A stretch of DNA of 64,000 nucleotides from Hymenochaete sp. R1. Lineage: Eukaryota; Basidiomycota; Agaricomycetes; Hymenochaetales; Hymenochaetaceae. The notes below the pieces were generated by a model. The model was not told the DNA's origin. It was given only the letters and a program-made list of their open reading frames with translations, and ran no database searches. Below, in pieces: positions 1 through 11,984 of this stretch. The position numbers were made by a program, and so were the translations under genes. How positions within the stretch are numbered: position 1 is the first letter of the stretch; each line of letters starts with the position of its first letter. The stretch spans positions 1 through 64,000 of the forward strand of contig JAFREE010000083.1 in the NCBI GenBank assembly GCA_019400425.1, read 5' to 3'.

Positions 1-628
1 GGGGGAGGGAGGCCCCCGGCGAGGGATCGGAGCGTTCGGCTAAGAAAAAATGAAGCTGATCTCTCTGGGCAACCGTAGTTGTCCTTGACTAGCGTCCGTC
101 ACTCTCTCTCTCTCTCTCTCTCCCTCATTCCCCCAAATTCTCATCATTCCTTTCGCCGTTGTTTGTCTACCCCATTGTAAAGCGGCTCCACTGTGATTGT
201 TAGCTCAGGAGAACGCCGAGTCAGTCGCTGAATTTCGCTGGTAGACAACGTACAGGCACCGGCGAGGACGGAAGAGGCTCGGCGAAGGACACGGATTGGA
301 TAGAATTTGGAAACATTTCAAGTTTTACTAGTAATGGCAACCTCCTCCACTCGCCTTCACATTTAAACGCCCGTTCGAAGACGCACAGCCCAACGCTCTA
401 CCCACAGCCCTCTCACCCTTTGCTGACTACCGCCGTGTTCTCAAGGTCCTACTTTCGTCTGTCGCCTCCTAACTAGCTGCTTCGCAATCGCCTTCCCCTA
501 CTTTCTCATACATCTGCCGTTGGCAAAGACCAGGATGCCGAGAAGGTGTTTTTAATATTACGACTCCTTATGTGCTCGACTGACCGTGCCTTGCCCTACT
601 GTGTATAGACAGGCTTATGTTCTCATAG
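1..628. other. Intergenic / 5' flank with CT microsatellite
   Basis: No coding region is supportable here. A pure CT dinucleotide run lies near positions 103-122. The stretch 340-530 is pyrimidine-rich and looks like promoter or 5' leader sequence for the gene that follows. An ATG at 535 followed by a possible donor at 546 could be an upstream exon, but I could not join it in frame. Confidence 0.4.
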
Positions 629-1692
629 ATGTGCCTCGCGGTTCTTTCAATCCTGTTCATTATATGTATGTATTTTCCTGCGGCAGCCCCGCGTCGAAAC
701 TCTAGTAGCTCACTTACTTGCTTTAGACCATCGAAATTGGGAGTACCAGACCTGTTTGAACGAAAGGAGACGTCACCCGGTATCAGTCGCTCAGTTAAGC
801 GCCAGAAAGTTGAGGAAAGGTACGTCTGCATTTACCTTGCATCGGCTTCTTCTGATCTCTCTACTTCCTCGATATTAGCTATGACAGAAATTTGACAGCC
901 TCTGCAGCTTATTCTGAACAACAATCGATGAAGAAATCTAGAAATAGGAAGCGGCGCGTCCCTCCGAAACCGCGAGCCCCGTCATCCAGTTGCTCGACAG
1001 CCAGCTCGACTCCGTACACAAGGTTCACTATCCGTATTCCGCCTCGACCCACACTACTTGAACATCCGTTCGCATCTCGCCCACCGCCAAGCTCGACTCC
1101 AACGAGCTCTTTTGGGCCATCGAACGCATTTCGCAATCGTCGCGTCCGGCTCATCGTACGTACTCCAAGTCCAAGTCCCGAAGTCGACAGTGACGGGTCT
1201 GGGTCTGAGTTCCATGGCTCCGCATTGGACGAAGATATCTCATCTATCGGCGAGTCTGGATGTATGTCGTGTAATGGAAATCATGCGGATTCGGATTGCA
1301 TAGACGGCGATCACGGCGAACGCATCTACACGGCAACGGCGGATGTGATTGCCAGCGATGAATTCGCCGAGATCAGTAAATACAAGCAGGTTGACCTGGC
1401 GTCTTCCGATGATGCGCCTGTTTTCGGCCGGGAGTTATCAACTTCCACGTTCGGATTGACTTCGGATTCGAGCTTTGATCTCGAGGACTTTGATGGGGAC
1501 TTTGAATTCCCTGACTGGACTCCGCCACCATCACCGAGTCCTGAGAATACAGTTCATTACGAGATATTTGATGTTGAAAAACATGCAATCATCCTCCTTA
1601 ACCTGACCTCTTCTTCCTCGGATACAGCTTCCTTGAAGCCGGTCGCCGGTCAACATATGGAAGACTCTCTGTTAGCTTTGTCAAGCTTATGA
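629..1692 (+). CDS. Ser-rich hypothetical protein, possibly nuclear
   Basis: I do not recognise this gene. Two exons join in frame, 629-819 and 879-1692, with a 59-bp GT-AG intron, giving about 334 residues. The protein is rich in Ser, Pro and acidic residues. It has basic patches (SVKRQKVEE, and KKSRNRKRR early in exon 2) that could be nuclear localisation signals, then an acidic Ser/Asp-rich C-terminal half. The first ~20 residues from the ATG at 629 are hydrophobic and resemble a signal peptide. That clashes with the rest of the protein, so the true start may lie in an upstream exon and the hydrophobic stretch may be translated intron. The long open frame from 879 to 1692 is the strongest evidence of coding. 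Confidence 0.5.
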
Positions 1693-2265
1693 CACACTCT
1701 CGGAAGTTTGTCCCGAGCATACTAATTGGCAAATTCCAAAAGGTCCTCAACAATTTCCGATTCTTGATGGACTTCATGGCGCGTCCTTCGAGTCTTCTTC
1801 GTATCTCCAGACATGATATATTTCTGATGTCCTTTCTCTACCCTCAATCATCGTAGATGTCTCTAACATTCCTGTATTCGCACCGCGACCTTTTTTTTTG
1901 TTTCCGGACATTGTTGTACTAGTACTTTTACCTGTCCGTATTCGTAGCTATTCCTTCTCCGTCCAATCGGAGAAGCGTCACCAACGTCAATGATCAAGGC
2001 AGGCTATCATACCATGTATTACTGCCATATCGGATTCATTATGCATTCGCAATTTGTGCATTTGCAAAATAGTAGTACAATTGGTGCTTCGGGGATTGAT
2101 CTATGTAATCTAAAGTTTCTTTCTCTTATATATAAACTCAGTTGTTACGAGCTCACTCGCTTCACAAACATTTGGCTTGCCTTGCTTTTCACACTGTCCT
2201 CGACCACGAACATCCAATTGCCGCATCTACCTCTCAACGTCGTCCAACGTCAGGACTTACACCAG
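1693..2265. other. Intergenic region
   Basis: This holds the 3' end of the upstream gene and the promoter of the F-box gene. An open frame runs through part of it from 1990, but it is AT-rich and continuous with the F-box exon only by chance of frame. I see no independent gene. Confidence 0.5.
2127..2136 (+). promoter_or_regulatory. Putative TATA box of the F-box gene
   Basis: TATATATAAA lies about 130 bp upstream of the chosen ATG at 2266. The spacing suits a TATA box with a leader of about 100 nt. Confidence 0.45.
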
Positions 2266-4514
2266 ATGTTGACGGACCTGGACATCGATGTGCTGCTTCA
2301 AATTATAGAGTTGCTTGAGATACGAGACATCCTTACGCTGCGTCAGGTATTTTTCTCGATCCTTTCTCATACATTTATCGAGCCTTATCTCCTGCTCAAC
2401 AATAACTCGAAAACAAGGTGTCGAAGTATCTTAATAATACCACGATACTCCGTTCGGTGTGGTACAAGGCTTTGGAGCGCCATGTCCTTTCGAGGAATGT
2501 GCCACTCGTTCGGTCGCGTCAACGTAGCGAACGCGCGGAACAGCGCCCCGAAGGCGTCGGGCTACAACCATTGGAACATTCTTCAACAGAACTTTCATGT
2601 CTATCGTCCACCCAACTCGAACACGCAACTCTCAACGCCCTCATCGCCCAAAAAGTCTGGGAACAGGGCCAACCCACACGATCGCGAACTGTGTCCCTAA
2701 GGACGAACCCGGGCCGCATCTTTTTCTTACGTTTCCTCAGAATCCAATCCAGCTCCGCCGAGCTACCGCCGCTCACTGCGGGGTTGGCGCTGCACGAAGG
2801 CAGGTATCTGATTTCGTTCGGACATACAGCGGAGCTTGTTATAAATGTGCAAATCTGGGACCTGGACCTCGAGGATCTCCAATCGGACAGCGCGGAATCT
2901 CCGGCGGGCGGTGAAGCTGAAGAGTCGTCTGTGCTTCGGGGCCATTCTCGTCTTGCTGGTGAATGGACGGAGAGAGGACGAGTCGTCAATGTTGCGGTTG
3001 ATGAAGGGGACGGGTTGCGTGCATGGGCTGCAAATCTGGGGGGATCAGTGCGCGAAGGGGCGCTGTTTGCGATGTCTGCAAGGCAATTCACAACGTGAGT
3101 ATGGTCGTCACCAGTATTTCAGCCCCCCCCCCCCCCTCTCTCTTTTCTCTCTCTTTCACTTGATCGATCGAACTCATATTTGTGTTTAGTCCCGGCGAAG
3201 ATGTATTTTTCGTACTGCGCGTGATGCATTTTATGGTTCCAACCACACGACAGAAGAGCGCCCAAGAAGCACCAGGAATCTCGGTCATCAAACAATTCAA
3301 CCTGCAAGGGCCAGTGAACTTACGTGCAATGCATGGGCCGCTCGTTGCTGTGCAAGTCAGAGCAGAAGGAGAAGGACAGGTCCTCGGTCATGGTATTCTG
3401 AAGGTTGTCGATTGGGTTCAAAGCTCGGAACTCCATGCAAAGGAAGACTTTGGTTCACTGTCGTCGTCAAGTCACATCATAGAGGACGAGACCAAGGAAG
3501 TTTCTGTTGAGTTGCAGCCTTCCGAACACGGAATGGTAGGTCATCTCCATTTATCTCTACAACAAAGCGAGATATCGTTTTCTGATGATATATTCTTAGC
3601 ATCGTAGTGTTCTGAAAGTGCACTTCGTTCACGACTGGGTCCTCGTCTTCAGAGAGTCTGTTATAGAATTTTTCTTCATACCCCCCAGTATCTTCCGGCG
3701 CCGATCACCTCACGAAAGCTCTCCTATCGTTCTCCCAGTATCCTATCATAAATGGGCATGGCAGATCAACTCCATCGCAATAACAGATCGAATCTCTTGG
3801 GACCATGAACAAGCTTCCGCCAGCTGCAACCAATGCAACGGCTTAGGGTACTTCTACATGACCCACTCAGCCTCAGGTGCGCCCGAGTCTTCGCGAAACG
3901 TTTGCAACTGCCGTTATCGCCCAATTTCTATCGTTATCCGGTTCGACAGCTACTTCCCGTGGCCAGTCAACCTACTTCACCACTACGTTCTCCAAGTGCC
4001 GATACCATACCCTCCAAACGCGGAAACGCCGGATCCTCAGACAGCAATTTGTCCATTTACCCTCCCTCCCAAACTTTTGCATACCGTTCCGTCTACAGTA
4101 CGCTTGTTCGGGAACTCGACTCTTGCAATCGGTAGATATGGCGAGCTCTTGTGGACTGATAGCGAATTCTCAAGTTCTTCGGACGATCAAGATATTTTCT
4201 TCTACGAAGGAACGGGAGAAAGAGTATCAGGATGTAAACTTCCTCTCGCACCATTGCAGACCTCAAACACGCTGAATAAACTCACTAAATCCTCTTCTAA
4301 ACTGGACAATTCTGAATCGAGTTCGTCATCTAGGCCTCCGGAGGAATCAGCTGCGACAAGCGCTCAGCCGCTCAATTCAGAACAGCCTCTATGCACGTCT
4401 TTTTTTGCGTCCAGGACGATTAACAGTTGGTATTCGCTTGCTTTGAGTGAGCAATCGGGACGAATTGCGGTTGCCGATGAGAGTGGGACAATGGAGGTCA
4501 TGGATTATTTTTGA
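2266..4514 (+). CDS. F-box domain protein
   Basis: Probable substrate adaptor of an SCF-type E3 ubiquitin ligase. Exons are 2266-2346, 2418-3094, 3190-3535 and 3600-4514. The introns are 71, 95 and 64 bp, all GT-AG, and the joined frame encodes 672 residues. The N-terminus, MLTDLDIDVLLQIIELLEIR followed by DILTLRQVSKYL, has the leucine spacing of an F-box, and the first intron sits inside it. It is followed by VWYKALERHVL, a pattern common in agaricomycete F-box proteins. The rest (residues about 90-670) contains repeated short hydrophobic strand-like segments such as GRIFFLRFL, VWILDLE-type stretches and GRIAVADESGTMEV at the end. These would fit a beta-propeller, but no WD repeats are clear. 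The start was chosen because it begins the F-box. The target is unknown. Confidence 0.75.
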
Positions 4515-5105
4515 ACGCCGAAAGAAAATTGACATCCGGCGATCCTGTATGTATTATAGTTTGTATCATACTGACATGAAAACAACTTATGAAATTCCAC
4601 GAGTATTTATAATATTATCGATTATACGTCTTATTATGTACTATCACCGACAACGGTTGTCGTTCTTACAATCATGGTAGAAGACAAAGCTCAGATTTCG
4701 GCTCAGGAGGCTGGCAGTCCGAGAATGTGCCTGAGAAGACGAGCTTGATCAGCTTTCGCAAGACCCGACCGTGGTACACATACAGATGTTTAATGCTTTA
4801 TCGGGTCTGAGTTTTGAAGAATTATATAAATTTTCAAATTTTCAAGTTCAGTCAGCTGCACGCATATTACTTTCGAGGGACTCGATCAGAATCGCGCGTT
4901 GTTTCGGTGTGTTGTATCGACGTTTACGCGTTGTTTGCTGAGGATCAATGTAAATGCCGAAAACTCGGCATATCGAACGTCAGATCTGAACAATTTTATG
5001 AATGTTCACAGTGCATTTGTTAAAAGTGAATTTGAGATCGCTCTGCACAACTTTCTATTCCGTACAGATTTTTTGAAGCGTACATACATTTCACACTGGT
5101 ACTAT
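4515..5105. other. Intergenic region between convergent genes
   Basis: This AT-rich spacer lies between the convergent F-box gene (plus) and AKR1 (minus). It presumably contains both 3' UTRs and terminators. No gene is seen. Confidence 0.5.
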
Positions 5106-6414
5106 CTAGAACGGCCTCGGATATCCACCCTTCCACTCGCTGAGGGGAATGCAATGGCCTTTGACGTGCTGCAGGGCGGCATCCATGTACCTTTCTCCCT
5201 GGACATTGGCACTTTCGACTAAATTTCTGATAGCCTTGACGTCCTCTTCTTTGAGTTTGATCTCCGCGCCCTTCGCATTCTCCTCTACACGCTCAACAGT
5301 TCGAATACCCGGGATTGGTATGTCTGGAAACGGTGTAAGCTTTATCTTTATCAGCTGGAAATTGAATTTATATTCTCACAATTTTCGGACTCGGCGAGGA
5401 TCCAGGCAAGAGTGAGCGAGCTAGGCGTGGCGTCGTACTTGTCTGCGATCTCCTTGAGCTTGTCAGCAAGAGCAACGTTTTTCGAGAAGTTCTCTTCAGA
5501 GAATCGTGGTAAAGCCAGTCTGAAATCTCCTTCACCGAAGTCGGCACGGGAACGATATCTGGTATCCTTAATGTCAGCAAAAAAAATAATACAATAATAT
5601 AACACAAATCGCACATACCGACCGGATACCATTCCTCTACCCAATGGACTATAAGCAACGACGGTGACGCCTAATTCCTCCGCTGCCTTCGTGAAACCAA
5701 TTTTCTCGATCTCAAGTTCGAAAGGACTGAATTCCATTTGCGCTGCGATGATCTTATCTCCCAAGCCTGGGTACGCCTTCGCGCGTCTGAGAGTGTCGGC
5801 ATTAGTTTCGCTCAGTCCGAGCCACCTGATTGTCCCATTCTCGACGTAAGGCTTCAACGTGTCCAGCACGACTTCAATAGGGACGTTCGGGTCGACTCGA
5901 TGTTGGTAATAGAGATCGATGTAGTCCACTTCGAGACGTTTTAGGGAACGCTCCAAGGAGTACTTTATGTACCAAGGTTGAGATATGGGTTTGTTGTCTC
6001 CATACTTTCCTTCGGGGTCGAAAACGCCCCACTTGGTGGTCAGGAAGATCTCAGAGCGGCGGCCGGTCTCTTTAAACCAGCGCGAAAGCGTCAGTTCAGC
6101 TATGCAAAGATAAGATTGAATAGATGAGCTTGATATTCAAATCAGATTTCATGTCAGAGGTAGACTCACTGGGGCCATAAACGTCCGCGCAGTCCCAGAA
6201 AGTCATGCCTCGGTCTGCTGCGTAAGTAAGAGCCTTGTACGCAGCTGCTTCATCTGTTTCCCCATAGAAGGCACCAATTCCTGAAAACAAGGCTGCTCAG
6301 AACATGTACAACGACACGTTACTTGAACATACCCATTGTGCCAAAGCCTATGGCACTGACCTCGGGGCCATTCTTGCCCAAGCGGCGTAGGGGAAGTTTC
6401 TTCAGCACAGACAT
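5106..6414 (-). CDS. Aldo-keto reductase (AKR1)
   Basis: NAD(P)H-dependent aldo-keto reductase of the AKR13/pyridoxal-reductase-like group; the substrate is unknown. Five exons in transcription order: 6414-6333, 6280-6170, 6099-5619, 5558-5380, 5323-5106, giving 356 residues. The catalytic tetrad is visible: Asp and Tyr in FWDCADVYG, Lys in EIFLTTKWG, His in LYYQHRVDP. The YSPLGRG segment precedes the cofactor-binding C-terminal region, and IPIPGIRTVERVEENAK is the usual phosphate-binding stretch. It starts MSVLKKLPLRRLG, matching the two paralogues in this window. Exon lengths (82, 111, 481, 179, 218 nt) equal those of AKR2. It is divergent from AKR2 and shares about 1 kb of upstream DNA with it. 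By eye it is closer to AKR3 (shared NADTLRRAKAYP and MEFSPFELEIEK) than to its neighbour AKR2. Confidence 0.9.
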
Positions 6415-7435
6415 GGTAGTTGAGGGTCAGAATAGTAGCGTGTTAGAGGGCAGAATGTCAGTTTCAGGTCCCTATTTATTCGATAGAAGTACAATCCGGC
6501 CATGTGTAATTGTACCAGATTCGATGATATCACTCCGATTCAGCCGTGGTGACGTCGCCTCGGATGCCGACCACAGACTCCGGTAAAGCGGGAAATTTCA
6601 TTCATACAAGCTCACACCTAGGCAGGTTGCAGTCGCATGTGTAATTCTGATGTCGTAGAGCTAGGAGGCTCATCGTGTTGGGGAAGCTAGGTCGGAGATA
6701 AGAATTTCGAAATGTTTCGGGACTTGGTTGATTCCAAACGGACAAGGCGGAAAGCAACGCGCCAACGGGCGGGCGACAGTCATTACAAATAGCAGCAAAT
6801 AAAAGAGTGGCTAAGTGTGGGTCCATCATCTCTCTGAGCGCGTTTAATACTGCCAGTGTGATCGTCAATGCTCACCTTGGACCGTCGTTACGCTTGTCAG
6901 AAGGAATTTTAAGTATTATAGTCTTGGAAACGGGATCAAAGCAGCGAAGGGGGAAAGATACCATCTAATCTGACAGTAACTCTACACTTACCTTAATGCT
7001 GTGGACCAGCCCGACACGCTGATCACACACTGGCAACACCAGCAAGCAAGTGTTCAATAAATAATAAATCGCTTCAACCTATCAAAGGTCATCCGCTGAA
7101 TGATTGTTGTCTTTCTTCATATCGTTGATGCTCATCAGTACCAGGTTCCGTCGTCGAAAGAGGACGAGAAATCGCGCACTCACTCGGCGCGGGAAAAGTG
7201 GGCTACGTAAGCACGCCTATGCGATAAACGTAGATCCCGTTCTTCCGTAATCTCTTCTGAGTCTCTCCGAGTTTTCCTTTGCCTTTGCTTCACACGCCGT
7301 CATTTTCATGATTTCATTATTCATATCCAACAACAGGTACTGCAACTGGCATGATGCGCATTCACACGGATTGGATGGGTATATATAGGCCTCTGCCCTA
7401 TCACAACTTGTAACCGTCGCGATTCAGATTCAAGT
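6415..7435. promoter_or_regulatory. Shared divergent promoter region of AKR1 and AKR2
   Basis: A 1021-bp gap separates the ATGs of two divergently transcribed aldo-keto reductases. It carries a TATA box near AKR2 and an A/T stretch near AKR1 (about 6470). Short open frames inside it have no recognisable content. Shared elements for an oxidative or xenobiotic response are plausible but were not identified. Confidence 0.5.
7380..7387 (+). promoter_or_regulatory. Putative TATA box of AKR2
   Basis: TATATATA lies 49-56 bp upstream of the AKR2 start codon at 7436. Confidence 0.5.
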
Positions 7436-8844
7436 ATGTCTGCCATCAAGAAACTCCCTCTACGTCGTCTTGGTAAAAATGGACCCGAAGTCAGCGCACT
7501 GGGGTTCGGAACGATGGGTGAGGCTCGAGCGCAGTCGCCGATTTCCGTGGGTTGTAAAGATATGAACTGATCAATTCTGCAGGCATCGGTGCCTTCTACG
7601 GGAAGACGGACGAGAAGGCTGCATATGATGCTCTCACCTACGCAGCCGACCGTGGTATGACCTTCTGGGACTGCGCAGATGTGTACGGTACTTGTGAGTT
7701 CTCTCCCTCCTATTCAGTTGTGTATGCTTCGATCTCAATTATTCAATAACGCCCTTCATCAAACCTTCATCACTCCATCATCACCTTGAAGCTGAGGCCG
7801 CTCTCGCGAAATGGTTCAAAGCCACGGGCCGTCGCTCGGAGATCTTCCTGGCCACCAAGTTCGGCAACCGCGACCCAGATGGCAAGTACGGTAACAACAG
7901 GCCCATCTCGCAGCCGTGGTACATTAAACACGCTCTGGAGCGCTCACTGAGACGTCTCGAGACGGATTACATCGACCTGTACTATCAGCACCGCGTGGAC
8001 CCGGCCGTCCCGATCGAGATTGTGTTGGAGACGTTGAGGCCGTACGTCGAGAAGGGTGTGATCAAGTGGCTTGGGCTCAGCGAGTGTACGGTGGAGGTGT
8101 TGAAGCGCGCGAAGGCTGTGCCGGGTCTGGGAGAAAAAATTATCGCTACTCAGATGGAGTTCAATCCGTTCCACCTTGGAATTGAGAAGGACGGGTTTGC
8201 GAAGGTGGCGGAAGAGCTGGGGGTGGGTATCGTTGCGTACAGTCCGCTTGGGCGTGGAATGATCTCCGGTCGGTTCGTGTTTTTTTGTTCTTTATCGTCT
8301 GTGTAGCTTACAAATAATGATGCTGATTGATTTACTTCAATGCTTCAGGTATCGTTCTCGGGCCGACTTTGACGAAGGCGACTTTCGATACAACCTTCCC
8401 CGTTTCTCCGACGAGAACTTCCCCAAGAACGTCGTGCTCGCGGATAAGATCAAAGATATCGCCAGCAAATACAACGAGACGGCCAGCACGATCACGCTAG
8501 CATGGATCTTGAGGCAGTCACAAAACTGTACGATAAATTTCTTCTCACGAAGTAGTATCGACCAGCACGGAAAGGTCGTTCTGACGTTTCGATTTTTTTT
8601 CCCCGTTCCCGTTTCCGTTCTACCAGATATCCCGATCCCCGGCTGTCGAACCGCCGAACGCGTCGAAGAGAACGCCAAAGCCGCAGAGGTCCAGCTCAAA
8701 GACGAAGACGTCAAAGCGATCCGGCAACTCGTCGAAGAGGCGGACGTGCAAGGAAACCGCTACCATTCGTACGGGATGGAGATCGTCGAGGTCGATTGTA
8801 TCCCGGTGAGCGAGTGGAAAGGGGAGACGTTACCACCACAGTGA
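7436..8844 (+). CDS. Aldo-keto reductase (AKR2)
   Basis: Paralogue of AKR1, with the same predicted NAD(P)H-dependent carbonyl reduction in the cytosol. Exons are 7436-7517, 7583-7693, 7792-8272, 8349-8527 and 8627-8844, encoding 356 residues. Introns are 65, 98, 76 and 99 bp. The tetrad is intact: Asp/Tyr in DCADVYG, Lys in IFLATKFG, His in YYQHRVDP. The middle of the protein (SECTVEVLKRAKAVPGLGEK, then MEFNPFHLGIEK) differs from AKR1 and AKR3, suggesting it split off earlier or changed substrate. The C-terminus lacks the HCIPLSEWKGGYP form shared by the other two and ends in WKGETLPPQ. The GC-rich wobble positions suggest a well-expressed gene. Confidence 0.92.
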
Positions 8845-11800
8845 AAGAAGAAACCGCTGTACGAAACTGAAGAGCGGGGGTTCGGAAGTTTGATAAATGT
8901 TGATTGTTGTGATTTGAGAGTGTCGCTGCCTTGAGTGGTATGAGTTGCAGGCGCAGGAGCAGAGCTGAAAGCTGGAGGTAATGATTATGATTTATAATTC
9001 ATGCGCTCGAACCGAACGGTTATCTCAAGAAACAGCAGGCGAGGCAAAGCTCAGATGGTCAATCGTTGAAAACCCGAAACTAAACCCCGTCTTGTCTTGG
9101 ATCGATCTGATAACATGTATTGTGCATTGTGAGCTTTACCACCGAGTCCGATGACCGAATTTTCGAATTCTCGACGCGTTTTGCAATTTGCACGCAGTCA
9201 ACGTCCGGTGGCAAGGTGAGGGTCGTATCCCTAAACTTTGAAGTGTGCCCGTATCTACTTGCCACTTACCACTTGCCACTTACCACTTCTGAGTCAGAGT
9301 CACACTCAGAGTCAGCGGGTGCGAGGAGAGGAACAGGTGAGCTGTACGACAACTTGGATGTGGACCTCGTGAACGATTATCGGAGACGCCCCACTGCATT
9401 TAGACTATCGTGTTCCCATACCTCCTAGTTCTAGGCCTGCCTGAAGCATGGCCGATAAGCCCAGTACTAGTACTAGTAATACTTCCTCCCCCGCCGCCCC
9501 TCGTGCGTGGTGACAGTAGTATCACTACCCTACCGGCGGTGACCTAGACCAGGTCATACTACACGTACACATGCACGTCCATGTACGCCGATCAACTTAC
9601 AATAATACTAATATTAGAACCCACCAATCACTAGACCTACTAGAGCTAGGATAAGATGGCGCGAATTCGATTCGTAAGTCGATAAGCCTCTCCCCTTCCT
9701 TCCTTCCTTCTTTCCTTCTCTTCCGATTCTGTTTCTATCTCTTGCCGGATAGAATCGCATGACTCAGACTCGGACTCGGACTCGACCTAGCGGGCACTGA
9801 GTCACTGGTCACGGTGGCCGGTCAGAGGGACAAGAGCGAGATGACTCGAAACCCTCCTCGGCCTCTTCTTCGACGAAAATAGAGGTTTCTGTTCCAGTTC
9901 TGGCTCAGAGCCTCAGAGCCCCAGAGCCTGGGAGCGAGAGGTACGCGGTCAGATGACCCTCACCCTCGCGATCATGTGTTGTTTTCGAGTTGTGTTGTGT
10001 TATTGAAGTTACTCGGCGACTATACGTAGCCCACCCACCCGACACTGGTACTGCTTACTGTCAACATCCCGTGTCGTTCTGTGTTATCGTCAAGACCAAC
10101 GCCTCCTACCGTCAAAGAGATTCGCAGGTTGCCGACGATTTGCAACTCGACACGTAGGCCCCTTTATTACACGTACGTGTACACTTGGTGCCCATCAATG
10201 TGGATTGAATGGTGGGTGGGTCACTTGGTCTTGTAAAGATAAGTACAGTGACGGAGACACTGACTCGAAGTAGTTTGAGTTTGAGTTTAGCACGCAAGAT
10301 CTCTCTTGAGTAGAAGCACTGGTGCGAGAACAGCAAAGAGAGAACCCCTTCTTTGTGTACACAAAGGACATGGTCGGAAAAGAAAAGGAAGAACGCTGAG
10401 TCGAACGTGATCAATGCGAATTTCATTTACTGATTACTGATTTCTTTAGGCCGGAGTAAGTCGTTTCGTTTCGTTGCCTCGCGCCCCGGCTAGCGGTCAG
10501 CGGTCAGCGGTCAGCAGTTAACAATGGAGCACCTGCTCGCGCAGAAGGCATCGCATGTTGCTTTGTCCGGTACCAGTGTTCATGTGTTTCTTAAGGTTGA
10601 CATCGATGTCGATGCCCCCCAAAAAAGAGAAATCCCGTGCGTGCGCCGTCGTTCCCGGGGGTTTGAATGAGCCCCAGTGACTGAGTGCTCAAGCCCACCC
10701 TTCGAGAAGCAAGCTTCGTAGGGCAGGCGGTATTGTGCTTCTACAATATGTCGAAAAAATGTCGTCAGGGCCTGGCCTAGACTGGCGAGCAAAAAGGTGA
10801 AGACATTTCCTAGAATTGGCGTTGGGCGGTGCGAATTGTATGGCGGGAGAGGAGCTGTTGTTGTTTTAGAGTTGAGGGGTCGGCGGGATGAGATGATGGC
10901 AAGTATCAGAGTAGAGAGTGAGCGAGTCATCCTACCCATTGGTGACGAGAGGCGAGGGGGCGTGTTCGTGGAGTCGGATTACCGATAAGATGAGAAGGAT
11001 GAAGTGGACTTGATTTGAAAGGAAAAGGAAGAGAAAAGACGGGGAAATAAAGTTTTGGGGCTTCGTCGTGAGTCCAAGCCTTGTTTGGACGCGATATCAG
11101 TATCAATATTAATATTGAAGGGTGGCTGAGGGTGGCTGAGGTGGCTGATTGATAAGATGGACGGAACGGAGTAAGGACCACGCGGGTTGATAGGCGAGCT
11201 TGAAAGCGGCAAAGGGCGGGGACAGGACGATAAAGAGACGTCATGATACTAGTATGAGAAAGAAGCGTTGAGTGGGCCCCACTGAACGTCGAGAGGGTGT
11301 GAAGTTTGAGGATGGGCAATTGAATGGAAAGACTCTGAAAGGACTCGGATATGGCCATGTCTGTGCAGGAATGGTCGGGAGAGTACGTGATATGAGAGTC
11401 ATAGAGCGGGGGGGGGGAGAGCTGGGGAGCCCCACTGCGACGGCTTCGCGAAGATGATGAGATGGGCATTCATATTAGCCGACATTACCCGACGTCGCTC
11501 TGTTGACGTCGATCAGGTACATTCACGTGATTCTACAGGCTCTTTCTTCATCCCTTACAATTAGCGCCTCCTCTAGATCTCCTCTCTCTCCGAGCCTCCT
11601 CTCCCTTACTCCCGACTCTGTGTGATCAAAACAAAACACAGCCGGGAGAACAATCGAATGCGAATGCCGATGGGATTAATGAAGGCTCCACTACCCTCGT
11701 TTCTCCACTTGCCTTTTCCAGTTTTGTCCATCCAAAACTCGGTCATATTCTGCTTCTGGCAACAATCACTTCTTCATCATCGTCTAATGTCTTACTGCCT

Positions 11801-11984
11801 ACTGCCTATCTATTCCGCTTGCTTGCTTTCTTATCCTTATCCTTGCGGTCCTCGTACTCAGACTCAGTGCTATAAAACCACCCAGAGCTTTTGACCGAAT
11901 GTCTTTCATCCAACCAGCCCACCTCTGGTCGTCTCATCACCTCTTTTCTCTTCTTACAACGACACAGCATTCAAAGCGTGAACC
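8845..11984. other. 3.1-kb stretch with no supportable gene
   Basis: This contains many short open frames on both strands but none with recognisable domains or convincing splicing. Notable local features: two copies of a TTGCCACTTACCAC-type 14-mer near 9260-9290, CTAG-rich blocks near 9465-9480 and 9630-9655, and pyrimidine tracts near 9690-9720 and 11570-11610. The last part (about 11500-11984) is the promoter and leader of the HAD phosphatase gene. A minus-strand open frame at 10927-11469 is rich in Ser and Pro, and I consider it spurious. Confidence 0.5.
11871..11877 (+). promoter_or_regulatory. Putative TATA box of the HAD phosphatase gene
   Basis: TATAAAA lies about 110 bp upstream of the ATG at 11985, followed by a C/T-rich leader, as is usual in basidiomycete promoters. 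Confidence 0.5.

Noticed and set aside
6602..6868. 88-codon minus-strand frame in the divergent AKR promoter
   Set aside because: No recognisable content and located in promoter DNA.
10927..11469. 180-codon minus-strand frame in the 3.1-kb gap
   Set aside because: Ser/Pro/His-rich with no hydrophobic core or motif, no splice context, and it overlaps pyrimidine-rich promoter-like DNA; likely a composition artefact.
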